Of a DNA stretch of 11,548 nt, positions 5,405 through 11,548 are shown piece after piece. The translations under genes were made by a program, and so were the position numbers. The notes under the pieces were generated by a model. It worked only from the letters and a program-made list of their open reading frames with translations. It made no database searches and was not told where the DNA came from. Location of the stretch: contig CAYQAJ010000167.1 of assembly GCA_964415245.1 (NCBI GenBank), positions 1 to 11,548 of the forward strand, in the 5' to 3' direction. Numbering within the stretch: the stretch's first letter is position 1; each line of letters starts with the position of its first letter. Origin of the DNA: CAYQAJ01 sp964415245. GTDB taxonomy: Bacteria; Planctomycetota; Planctomycetia; Pirellulales; Pirellulaceae.

Positions 5405-6883
5405 TCATTGCCCCTTCTTGCCCGCGCGCCGCACGCGACGGAGCTCTTTTTCCCGCTGTTTTCGCATCTTCGCCCGCTCCTGCGACGTGAGCCGTTTTCC
5501 CGTGCTTTTCTTGACGCGGGGGCCGCGGCTGCCGGGGTCGAGCAGGCCCCCCTGCTGCAGCTCGCGAATGGCCTGCATCCTTCCGCCGGCGCTCTTTCCG
5601 GCCATGCCCTGCATGATGGGAGCCATGACGCCGAACTGCTTGACGAGCTGATTGACCTCCTGGGTCTGAACCCCCGCACCGCTGGCGATGCGTTGGCGGC
5701 GGCTGGGTTCGATGACCTTGGGGTTGCGACGTTCGGCGGGGGTCATCGAGTTGATGATGCCGATCATCCGCTTCATGCCCCCTTCGGTGTCTTCCCCCTC
5801 CATCATCTTGTTCAGGTCGCCCATGCCCGGCATCAGGCCCATCATTTTCTGCATCAGCCCGGGCTTGGCGATTTTCTCCAGCAGGGACCGAAAATCGTCG
5901 AGCGTGATCTGGCCAGCGAGCATCTTCTGCTCGAACTCAGCCTGCTCCTTGGCGTCGACGACCTTCTGCGCCTCACTGAACAGGGCCCGCACGTCGCCCA
6001 GGCCCAGGATGCGACCTGCCATTCCCTCGGGATAAAACGGCTCGAGGGCGTCGAGGTGCTCGCCCGTGCCGATGAACTTGATCGGCACGCCGGTGACCTG
6101 CTTGACCGACAGCAGCGCGCCACCGCGTGCGTCGCCGTCGAGCTTGGTCATGATGACGCCGTCAAGCTCCAGCGCTTCGTTGAATGCCTTGGCGCTGTTG
6201 ACGGCGTCCTGACCGGTCATGCCGTCGACGACGAAGTACACCTGGTGCGGCTGCACGCGGCTTTCGATTTGCGTGAGCTGGTCCATCAGCTCGCGGTCGA
6301 TGGCCAGGCGGCCGGCGGTATCGAGGACTACCACCTTGACGTCGTCGGCCTGCGCCTTCTTCACGGCGTTCTGGCATACCTTGACCGGGTCGGTGGCCCC
6401 CGGTTCCGAATACACCGGCACGCCGAGCTGCCGGCCGATGACGTGCAACTGCTCAATGGCCGCGGGGCGCTGCAAGTCGGCGGCCACCAGCATGGGCGCG
6501 ATCTGGCGATCGAGCAGCATCCGCGCCAACTTGCCGCAGGTGGTCGTCTTGCCCGAGCCCTGCAGGCCGCACAGCATGAGCACGTTGGTGTCGCTACGCA
6601 GATGGAGCGACGGATCGACGGGCCCCAGCAGATTGACCAACTCCTGGTGGACGATGCCGACCACGTGCTGGCTGGGATCGAGCGCCAGGAGCACCTTCTG
6701 GCCGAGGGCCTGCTCGGAGACGTGCTCCATGAACACTTGCACGACCGGGTAGCTCACGTCGGCTTCGAGCAGCGACTGCTCGACCAGGCTCAGCCCCTCG
6801 CGCATATTGGCTTCGGACAGCTTCGCCTTGCCGCGCAGCGTTTTGAAAGCCGAGCGCAAACCGTCTTGGAGCGATTCAAACAT
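5405..6883 (-). CDS. ffh: Signal recognition particle protein Ffh (SRP54)
   Basis: A 492-residue GTPase that binds SRP RNA and signal peptides and docks nascent membrane and secretory proteins with FtsY at the membrane. The N domain spans residues 1-90. The G domain has P-loop GLQGSGKTTT (106-115), DTAGR (188-192), the TKLDGDARGG block (246-255) and GTGEHLDALEPF (272-283). The Met-rich M domain follows from about 310, with GGMKRMIGIINSMTPAERRN (368-387) and SRRQRIASGAG (394-404), the SRP RNA-binding loop. All GTPase motifs are intact. The tail from about 452 is long and strongly basic (TGKRLTSQERAKMRKQREKE), which could aid RNA or ribosome contact. Overall length is slightly above the usual 440-460. 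ATG 6883 gives the standard MFESLQDGLRSAFK start, although no clear Shine-Dalgarno site precedes it. It is the first gene of the operon behind the promoter at 6978-7007. Confidence 0.98.
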   Translation of the reverse strand: MFESLQDGLRSAFKTLRGKAKLSEANMREGLSLVEQSLLEADVSYPVVQVFMEHVSEQALGQKVLLALDPSQHVVGIVHQELVNLLGPVDPSLHLRSDTNVLMLCGLQGSGKTTTCGKLARMLLDRQIAPMLVAADLQRPAAIEQLHVIGRQLGVPVYSEPGATDPVKVCQNAVKKAQADDVKVVVLDTAGRLAIDRELMDQLTQIESRVQPHQVYFVVDGMTGQDAVNSAKAFNEALELDGVIMTKLDGDARGGALLSVKQVTGVPIKFIGTGEHLDALEPFYPEGMAGRILGLGDVRALFSEAQKVVDAKEQAEFEQKMLAGQITLDDFRSLLEKIAKPGLMQKMMGLMPGMGDLNKMMEGEDTEGGMKRMIGIINSMTPAERRNPKVIEPSRRQRIASGAGVQTQEVNQLVKQFGVMAPIMQGMAGKSAGGRMQAIRELQQGGLLDPGSRGPRVKKSTGKRLTSQERAKMRKQREKELRRVRRAGKKGQ

Positions 6884-6977
6884 GCTGCTGAACGTCGGTG
6901 TGGGATGCTGAAATCAAGGGACCATAGACGCGTCGAAAAGGCGTCGTTGCCCCGTCGCGGGCAGATGATAATCCCAG

Positions 6978-7007
6978 AATATAGCGACATTTGCGGCCGA
7001 CTGTAAA
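6978..7007 (-). promoter_or_regulatory. Sigma-70-type promoter of the ffh operon
   Basis: On the minus strand TTTACA (7007-7002) and TATATT (6983-6978) are separated by 18 bp. Both hexamers match the consensus at five of six positions. The site is AT-rich in an otherwise GC-rich region, and transcription would begin near 6970, giving a leader of about 88 nt before the ffh ATG. No other comparable site is seen ahead of the cluster. Confidence 0.7.
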
Positions 7008-7102
7008 CGCCGGCATGCGTAGCAACAGGAGCCGTGTGAGCAGGGACACACAGGTACGGTAATGCGGCGAATCGTGAATCGAGCGTGTCCGCTCGGCGCG
7101 AC

Positions 7103-7148
7103 TGGTGGCCACCATGGAGCGATGTGGCATCGGTGGGAGATGCCCACC
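7103..7148. repeat. Palindrome pair downstream of the NHL lipoprotein gene
   Basis: TGGTGGCCACCA (7103-7114) is a perfect 12-bp palindrome. Close by, GGTGGG (7132-7137) pairs with CCCACC (7143-7148) around a 5-nt loop. Both lie 40-90 bp beyond the lipoprotein stop codon on its downstream side. They could serve as an RNA 3' structure or be a degenerate dispersed repeat. There is no T run. Confidence 0.5.
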
Positions 7149-7188
7149 CTACGCACTAAACTCTGGCGGGCGATGGCCACTCTACGCC

Positions 7189-9426
7189 CTACTCGGGAAT
7201 CTCCAAGAAGAGCGGTAGCGTCGACTCCGTGGCGTCGGCGGCGACCGTGACCGGAACGGTCCACACCACGCTTCCCATCCGGCACAGCCCCTCGCCGCTC
7301 GACTCGCAATAGTAGTAGTTGAGCGATAGTTCGAGCGTTTCGCTTCCCGCGCCGGAGACGGGAACCGCGACCACGAATTCGGCCGCGGGCTCCTCGACGC
7401 GCACCATTTGCCCCATGGCATTGCGATCTGCGGGGCCGCGATCGCCGGCGGCGTCGAGCAGGTACGCCATGGGGGCCAGCTCGTTGACTTTCCACCCCTT
7501 GGGAAAAGCAAGCTGCACGTGGAGCTGTACCTTGCCGTCGACGGGCTTGAGTCGAGCCGCTTCGACACGCACCTTTTGAGCGCCGCGGAATGCCGCCTTC
7601 AGGCTGTCGCGCGAAGGCCGCGGAGCCGTGAGACCGGCGATATCGAGCGTGTTTACCTCGCGCGTCGCCAGGTCGATCGTGCGGATGAGGTGGTTGTTGG
7701 TATCGGCCACGTACAGCTTCCCGCCGGCCGCGCTGAGTCCCGCCGGCTCGAAAAATGTGCCCTCCTTGTCGCTGCTGCCGGGCTTGCCGGTGCCGGCGAA
7801 CGTGCGGGTTACACCCGATCGTGCGTCCACAACCTTGATCTTGTGGTTGTATGTGTCGGCCACATACAGCTTGCCGTCGACGTGAACGACTCCCAGCGGG
7901 TGCTGCATCCGCGCCCTTCCCGCGGCTCCGTCCACGTCGCCAAATTCGAACAGCCTGCCGGTGGCGAGGTGGGCCGTGCCGACAACCGTGATCGCCTCCT
8001 TGGTGGCGTCGAAGGGAACGGCGCGAATCGAGCTCCCTTCGCTGTCGGCCACGAATAGCCAGGTGCCATCCGACGCCAGCCCGCTCGGCTGCGCGAAGGA
8101 GGCGAACCCCGGCGCGAAGGGACGACGCGGCAACAGGGGGCCATCGACAATGTCTTCCCGACCGTTGCCCGCATACGGCCCAATCGTCCGGCCGTCGACG
8201 GGCATCGACCAGATTTGGTGGGTGCCGGCCATGGCGATGTAAATCACGTCGTCGTGTACCCACAGGGCCCACGGACTGGCCAGCGCCGTGCGCAGGGGCC
8301 GGCCCACCCAGCGTTCGGGCAGCGGATCGAACGCGCCCAGGTCTTCCAGGCCGGGCCAGGGGCTTTTGGCCTGCTCGCCGGTGCCGGCGATCGTGTTGAC
8401 TCGCTTTCGGGCCAGGTCAACTCGCCGAAGCGAATGGTTGCGAGTGTCCGCCACGTAAAGCATCTGGCCGGAAAGGGCCATGCCCTGCGGCTGGTTGAAG
8501 GTCGCGCGGTCGAAGGCGCCGTCGCCCTTGCCGATGGCGCCGGTCCCGATCGTCTCCAGCAGGTTCCCCTCCAGGTCGGTCACGATGATGCGGTTGTGGC
8601 CGGTGTCGGCAACGAACAGAACGCCGCTCTTTTCGTCGGCCAGCACCTTTCCCGGAAAGAGCAGCGGCGTGGGCTTGCGGCGGGGGGCGATCAGATCGAA
8701 GTGGATCGGGCGTTTGTCGATCAGGCCTTTGGCGCGGTAGTAGGGGAGAGCTTCCTTGATTACGGTGTCGAGCTGCTCGAAGCGGATTTCGCCGGCATTC
8801 ATGCCGACAAAATTCCCCTCGGGATCGATGAGGGCAAGCGTGGGCCAGCTACTCACGCCGTAGGTGTTCCAGATGACGTGCTCGGAGTCGTTGATCACCG
8901 GGTGGACGATTTCGTAGCGGACAATCGCCTCGGCGATACTCTCGGCATCCTTTTCCGTTTCGAACTTGGCCGAGTGGACGCCGATCACCACCAGCTCGTT
9001 GGGATATTTCTCTTCGAGCTTCTTCAGCTCGGGCAAGATGTGCTGGCAGTTGATGCAGCAGTACGTCCAAAAGTCGAGCAGCACGAACTTGCCGCGGAGG
9101 TCCGCGAGCCTGACGCGGCCCGAGGTGTTGAGCCACGTCAAGTCGGCGGGAAACTCGGGCGCCTCGATGCGACGCGGAAAGGGATGACGCGGGTCGGGCG
9201 CTGCCACCTGGGTCGGCGTGACGACCGACCCGTCGGGTGTCGTGGAGGGCGCTCCCTCCGGCTGAGAGGCCGTAGATGGTGCTCCGGTCGGTTCCGTCGC
9301 CGAATAACGGCATCCGGCGGTCAGCAGCGTCGCTGCCGCAAGGATCAGGGCCACGCTCCGCCGAACGAGCGATTGAGGGGAATGGGCGTTTCGACGACCC
9401 AGGCGATTGTCAGGCTGTCTCTCCAT
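7189..9426 (-). CDS. Lipoprotein with thioredoxin-like, NHL-repeat and C-terminal beta domains (NHLRC2-like)
   Basis: A 745-residue protein. It begins with a basic n-region, a hydrophobic segment and a lipobox LLTAGC, so Cys39 should be lipidated and the protein anchored on the outer side of a membrane. After a Pro/Thr-rich linker (45-85) comes a thioredoxin/TlpA-like domain (about 88-230), with DFWTYCCINCQHILPEL (118-134) holding a C124-I-N-C127 redox pair and the cis-Pro loop SSWPTLAL (192-199). An NHL beta-propeller follows (about 250-595) with repeated LYVADTxNH units at 269-279, 323-331, 519-528 and 571-579. The C-terminal domain (about 610-745) contains YYYCESSGEGLCRMGSVVW. This three-part order matches metazoan NHLRC2 as I know it, whose function is incompletely understood. 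A role in extracytoplasmic thiol-disulfide exchange is an inference. ATG 9426 has AGAGGA upstream. It is a single gene; the opposite-strand open frame is a shadow. Confidence 0.93.
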   Translation of the reverse strand: MERQPDNRLGRRNAHSPQSLVRRSVALILAAATLLTAGCRYSATEPTGAPSTASQPEGAPSTTPDGSVVTPTQVAAPDPRHPFPRRIEAPEFPADLTWLNTSGRVRLADLRGKFVLLDFWTYCCINCQHILPELKKLEEKYPNELVVIGVHSAKFETEKDAESIAEAIVRYEIVHPVINDSEHVIWNTYGVSSWPTLALIDPEGNFVGMNAGEIRFEQLDTVIKEALPYYRAKGLIDKRPIHFDLIAPRRKPTPLLFPGKVLADEKSGVLFVADTGHNRIIVTDLEGNLLETIGTGAIGKGDGAFDRATFNQPQGMALSGQMLYVADTRNHSLRRVDLARKRVNTIAGTGEQAKSPWPGLEDLGAFDPLPERWVGRPLRTALASPWALWVHDDVIYIAMAGTHQIWSMPVDGRTIGPYAGNGREDIVDGPLLPRRPFAPGFASFAQPSGLASDGTWLFVADSEGSSIRAVPFDATKEAITVVGTAHLATGRLFEFGDVDGAAGRARMQHPLGVVHVDGKLYVADTYNHKIKVVDARSGVTRTFAGTGKPGSSDKEGTFFEPAGLSAAGGKLYVADTNNHLIRTIDLATREVNTLDIAGLTAPRPSRDSLKAAFRGAQKVRVEAARLKPVDGKVQLHVQLAFPKGWKVNELAPMAYLLDAAGDRGPADRNAMGQMVRVEEPAAEFVVAVPVSGAGSETLELSLNYYYCESSGEGLCRMGSVVWTVPVTVAADATESTLPLFLEIPE

Positions 9427-9474
9427 GGCAGGTTCCTCTCTGCTCAGCGCACTACACTTATTCGCCCCAAACGG

Positions 9475-9529
9475 GGGGTGCCGACCTTTCCCGGCACCCC
9501 TTCAGCCGCACGACCCTTGCGTGCGGCTG
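9475..9529. promoter_or_regulatory. Two adjacent perfect hairpins in the leader of the NHL lipoprotein gene
   Basis: Hairpin 1: GGGGTGCCG (9475-9483) pairs with CGGCACCCC (9492-9500) over an 8-nt loop. Hairpin 2: CAGCCGCACG (9503-9512) pairs with CGTGCGGCTG (9520-9529) over a 7-nt loop. They are separated by 2 nt and begin 49 nt before the lipoprotein start codon, so they would lie in its mRNA leader if transcription starts farther out. Neither has a T run on either strand. They could be a cis-regulatory RNA structure or the edge of a repeat element. Confidence 0.5.
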
Positions 9530-9808
9530 CGCTGCTGTGCTCGGCCACAAGTACTGCCCCCATCAGAACGCACTCGCAGCATCATCGTATCCAACGCCGT
9601 CGCGGAAGTGAACTTCTTGGCAGGCTTTATCCGCATAACCGGGGACCCCACCGTATTTAACGCATTTTCGCGCAGGCCCACTCTGCGGGTTACACCGATT
9701 TCTTCTGAGCGGGCAAAATGGGGCGACTTTCACACCGGCCGCTTGGTCTCGCCCGCATTTGTCCGTCGCATGCGAGAAACCTGGGACGTACCTGTTCGAC
9801 ATCGCATT

Positions 9809-9894
9809 GGTGCATAAGTCGTTGCGAATTCCTGTTTTCGGGTCGTTTCACGCCTCGGCAACGGGGAGCGGAAATCCAGCCAACTTTATGCACC
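9809..9894. repeat. 9-bp inverted repeat bounding an 86-bp segment
   Basis: GGTGCATAA (9809-9817) is the exact reverse complement of TTATGCACC (9886-9894). The enclosed 68 bp has no coding character. The size and terminal inverted repeat fit a miniature element remnant, but 9 bp could also arise by chance. Confidence 0.35.
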
Positions 9895-10278
9895 GCTTGC
9901 CGACTCGTCTGCGAGCCCACTCACACTCGCACGCCACGCACCGAAAAGCCTTGATGCGTCCGCGCCGCGATGTCCGAAATAATGCGAACGGGGGGCCACG
10001 CTGCGCGCAACTGATGAAGCCGACGTGCCTGGGACCCGTCCGTCACGTCCCCGACCACCCTACCCAGGCATGCCTCAAGTCCGCGCGCCGCGTGCCTCGC
10101 ACCGGAACGAGTCGGCCTGCGCGGCCGATCCCGTTTGGCAGGCGAGCTGGAATGCGACGCGCCCAACGCACCGCGTCGCATGGGGCTGCTGCAAGGAATG
10201 GCGCCCGTGTGAGTTCCCGCGCCGCTATCTCGCCGCCGTCGATGACCCATGAGCGTTCGGCCTGGAGATAAGGCACCC

Positions 10279-11274
10279 ATGATACGCACCGCGCTTTTGA
10301 CGGCGCTGTTGACGCTTCTTATCGCGCCGGCGGCGACGGCCCAGCAGTGGGCCGAGAAGATGTTCAAAACCAACAGCCACGACTTCGGCACGGTCGCCCG
10401 CGGCGCCAAGGCAGAATTCGCCTTCGAGTTGACCAACCTGTACGAAGAAACGATCCACATCGCCTCGGTGCGCAGCAGTTGCGGCTGCACGTCTCCCACG
10501 ATTACCAAGGACACGCTCAAGACGTGGGAGAAGGGCTCGATCCTGGCCACGTACAATACGCGATCGTTCCTCGGCAAACGCAGCGCCACCATTACCGTTA
10601 CGATCGACAAGCCGTATTACGCCGAAGTGCACCTCGAGGTGAGCGGATTCATCCGGGGCGACGTCGTGTTTCACCCGGGTGCGGTCGAGCTGGGTGAAGT
10701 GGAGCAAGGCGACAGCGTCGAGCGCAAGATCGCCGTGCTGTATGCCGGCAGAGACGACTGGCAGATTCTCGACGTCCGCAGCTCCAATCCCAACTACGAG
10801 GTCGAACTGACCGAGCAGCAGCGCCAGCGGGGCCAGGTTCGCTACGAAATGCTGGTCCGCGTGAAGCCCGGAATGGAGCCCGGTTACATCCAGGACGAGT
10901 TGACTGTCGTTACCGACGACGCCCGCAATCCGATCATTCCCCTGCCGATTGAAGGGCGAATCATCTCGCCGCTGACAGTCAGTCCGGCGTCGCTCTATCT
11001 GGGAGTCGTTGAGCCCGGCCAGACCGTTACCAAACAAATCGTGGCGCGGGGCAAGCAGCCGTTCCGGGTGACCGACGTCTCGTGTCCGGACAAGTCGTTC
11101 CGCTTTGAGGCATCGGGCGAAGCGATGCCGCTGCACCTGGTGACGGTTCACTTCACCGCGCCCCAGACACCGGGCGAAGTGTCGCAAACGATCGAGATTG
11201 CGACCGACATGGGCGGAGGAGCCAAGGCCACTTGCCAGGTTACGGCGACCGTGCAAGCGGCCACCGCGCAATGA
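10279..11274 (+). CDS. Secreted DUF1573 protein with three Ig-like modules
   Basis: A 331-residue protein. ATG 10279 is chosen because AAGG lies 5 nt upstream and the product then starts directly with a signal peptide (MIRTALLTALLTLLIAPAATA); ATG 10249 would add ten polar residues. Module 1 (about 30-125) is DUF1573: HDFGTVARGAKAEFAFEL and SSCGCTSP (67-73). Modules 2 and 3 begin with ELGEVEQGDSVERKIAV (138-154) and YLGVVEPGQTVTKQIVA (240-256), repeating the pattern of module 1, which suggests three beta-sandwich (HYDIN/MSP-like) domains. The CGC pair in module 1 is the family signature. The cellular function of DUF1573 proteins is unknown; an exported structural or binding role is an inference. 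A sulfatase gene follows 124 bp later on the same strand, behind its own promoter-like site. Confidence 0.93.
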   Translation: MIRTALLTALLTLLIAPAATAQQWAEKMFKTNSHDFGTVARGAKAEFAFELTNLYEETIHIASVRSSCGCTSPTITKDTLKTWEKGSILATYNTRSFLGKRSATITVTIDKPYYAEVHLEVSGFIRGDVVFHPGAVELGEVEQGDSVERKIAVLYAGRDDWQILDVRSSNPNYEVELTEQQRQRGQVRYEMLVRVKPGMEPGYIQDELTVVTDDARNPIIPLPIEGRIISPLTVSPASLYLGVVEPGQTVTKQIVARGKQPFRVTDVSCPDKSFRFEASGEAMPLHLVTVHFTAPQTPGEVSQTIEIATDMGGGAKATCQVTATVQAATAQ

Positions 11275-11335
11275 CGCCGCTATAGCCGCCACATTGATGT
11301 GACGCTCCGCCGCACTCTCCGTATTGCATTGACAT

Positions 11336-11365
11336 TTGACACCTCCCCCGCTCCGCACTTAGCAT
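11336..11365 (+). promoter_or_regulatory. Promoter candidate for the sulfatase gene
   Basis: TTGACA at 11336-11341 is a perfect -35 hexamer, followed after 18 bp by TAGCAT (11360-11365), a four-of-six -10. A second TTGACA at 11329-11334 overlaps the same tract, giving a duplicated TTGACAT. The start codon of the sulfatase lies about 35-40 bp downstream. Confidence 0.5.
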
Positions 11366-11398
11366 AGCCATGCGACCCGATTCCGTGTCGGACCTGGC

Positions 11399-11548
11399 AT
11401 GGCAATGCAACCATATCGTTTGTTGACCGGCTCATCGGTCCGCCGATTATCGGCGCTGCTGGTTGTTCTCGCGACATGCACGGCGGTGGGCGTGCATGAT
11501 GCGTGGGCCGAGTCGCCAACGGCCCAATCTCGTCCCAACGTTCTGGTG
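11399..11548 (+). CDS. Secreted sulfatase, N-terminal fragment
   Basis: The visible 50 codons run off the window end. They encode a signal peptide (RRLSALLVVLATCTAVGV, then HDAWA) followed by AESPTAQSRPNVLV. Arg-Pro-Asn-(Ile/Val)-Leu-(Val/Phe) directly after a signal peptide is the characteristic first strand of type I sulfatases, where it precedes the metal-binding DD motif. The DD and CxPSR catalytic motifs lie beyond the window. In-frame ATGs at 11399 and 11405 are both possible starts, and neither has a clear Shine-Dalgarno site. These enzymes desulfate carbohydrate substrates outside the cytoplasm and are abundant in planctomycetes. The family call rests on a short but distinctive segment; other alkaline-phosphatase-fold hydrolases can look similar here. 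Confidence 0.75.
   Translation, partial: MAMQPYRLLTGSSVRRLSALLVVLATCTAVGVHDAWAESPTAQSRPNVLV

Larger units (their letters stand above)
6884..7188. other. Intergenic region between ffh and the NHL lipoprotein gene
   Basis: No gene is visible in these 305 bp. The ffh side (6884-7010) is a leader with a strong minus-strand promoter. The other side (about 7100-7188) holds short palindromes and GGTGGG/CCCACC inverted motifs just after the stop of the lipoprotein gene. Confidence 0.6.
9427..10278. other. 850-bp gene-poor region
   Basis: No convincing gene was found between the divergent lipoprotein and DUF1573 genes. Open frames of 70-170 codons on both strands lack recognisable domains, hydrophobic patterning or good ribosome binding sites. 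The part from about 9580 to 9900 looks less GC-rich by eye than the coding regions and could be remnant DNA. Distinct structures are two perfect hairpins (9475-9529) and an inverted repeat (9809-9894). The segment 9900-10240 shows nothing I can name. Confidence 0.5.

Noticed and set aside
5225..7006. 593-codon open frame on the + strand opposite ffh
   Set aside because: His/Leu/Ala-rich translation with no domain, fully antisense to an unmistakable Ffh.
9503..9529. Possible group II intron domain V or retron-like hairpin
   Set aside because: The stem is perfectly paired with no AGC triad, bulge or GNRA loop arrangement, and no reverse transcriptase is nearby.
8215..9660. 481-codon open frame on the + strand opposite the NHL lipoprotein gene
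   Set aside because: Antisense shadow; the minus strand encodes clear thioredoxin and NHL motifs.
9563..10271. Several 70-170-codon frames on both strands in the gene-poor region
   Set aside because: Mutually overlapping, no ribosome binding sites of note, no domain or hydrophobic pattern.
10225..11358. 377-codon open frame on the - strand opposite the DUF1573 gene
   Set aside because: Antisense shadow without recognisable domains; the plus strand has a signal peptide and DUF1573 motifs.

Overview
The window is GC-rich DNA from a bacterium that I infer to be a planctomycete, probably of the Pirellulales. The inference rests on several kinds of content found together: a SUMF/FGE-fold protein, a three-module DUF1573 protein, a sulfatase, an NHLRC2-like thioredoxin/NHL lipoprotein, and short dispersed repeats between genes. 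No 16S or other taxonomic marker is present. A run of 100 N (4625-4724) interrupts the sequence and cuts into two genes.

Layout. Positions 1-219 hold the 3' end of a flotillin-like (FloA-type) gene. Next on the + strand come an exported SUMF-fold protein without FGE catalytic cysteines (249-1142) and an exported agmatine deiminase/PPAD-family protein (1564-2910). The gap between these two carries an inverted pair of a dispersed repeat, a weak promoter candidate and a terminator-like hairpin. From 3008 to 6883, on the - strand, lies a housekeeping cluster read as ffh, rpsP, (gap), trmD, rplS, yraN. It is preceded by a good sigma-70-type promoter at 6978-7007. This cluster couples SRP-dependent protein targeting with ribosomal proteins S16 and L19 and tRNA m1G37 methylation, the classical ffh-rpsP-(rimM)-trmD-rplS order. 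Repeat elements sit in the trmD-rplS and rplS-yraN spacers. A 745-residue lipoprotein with thioredoxin, NHL propeller and C-terminal beta domains (NHLRC2-like) follows on the - strand at 7189-9426.

A stretch of about 850 bp (9427-10278) has no convincing gene but does have two adjacent perfect hairpins and a 9-bp inverted repeat. Then, on the + strand, come a secreted three-module DUF1573 protein (10279-11274) and, behind a promoter-like site, the first 50 codons of a secreted sulfatase (11399 to the window end).

How the genes relate. The central cluster is core translation and secretion machinery. The flanking genes mostly encode exported proteins: a SUMF-fold protein, a deiminase, a lipoprotein, a DUF1573 protein and a sulfatase. 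I see no defence system, CRISPR array, tRNA, rRNA or intact mobile element. The least ordinary content is the family of dispersed intergenic repeats and the extracytoplasmic versions of families that are often cytoplasmic.
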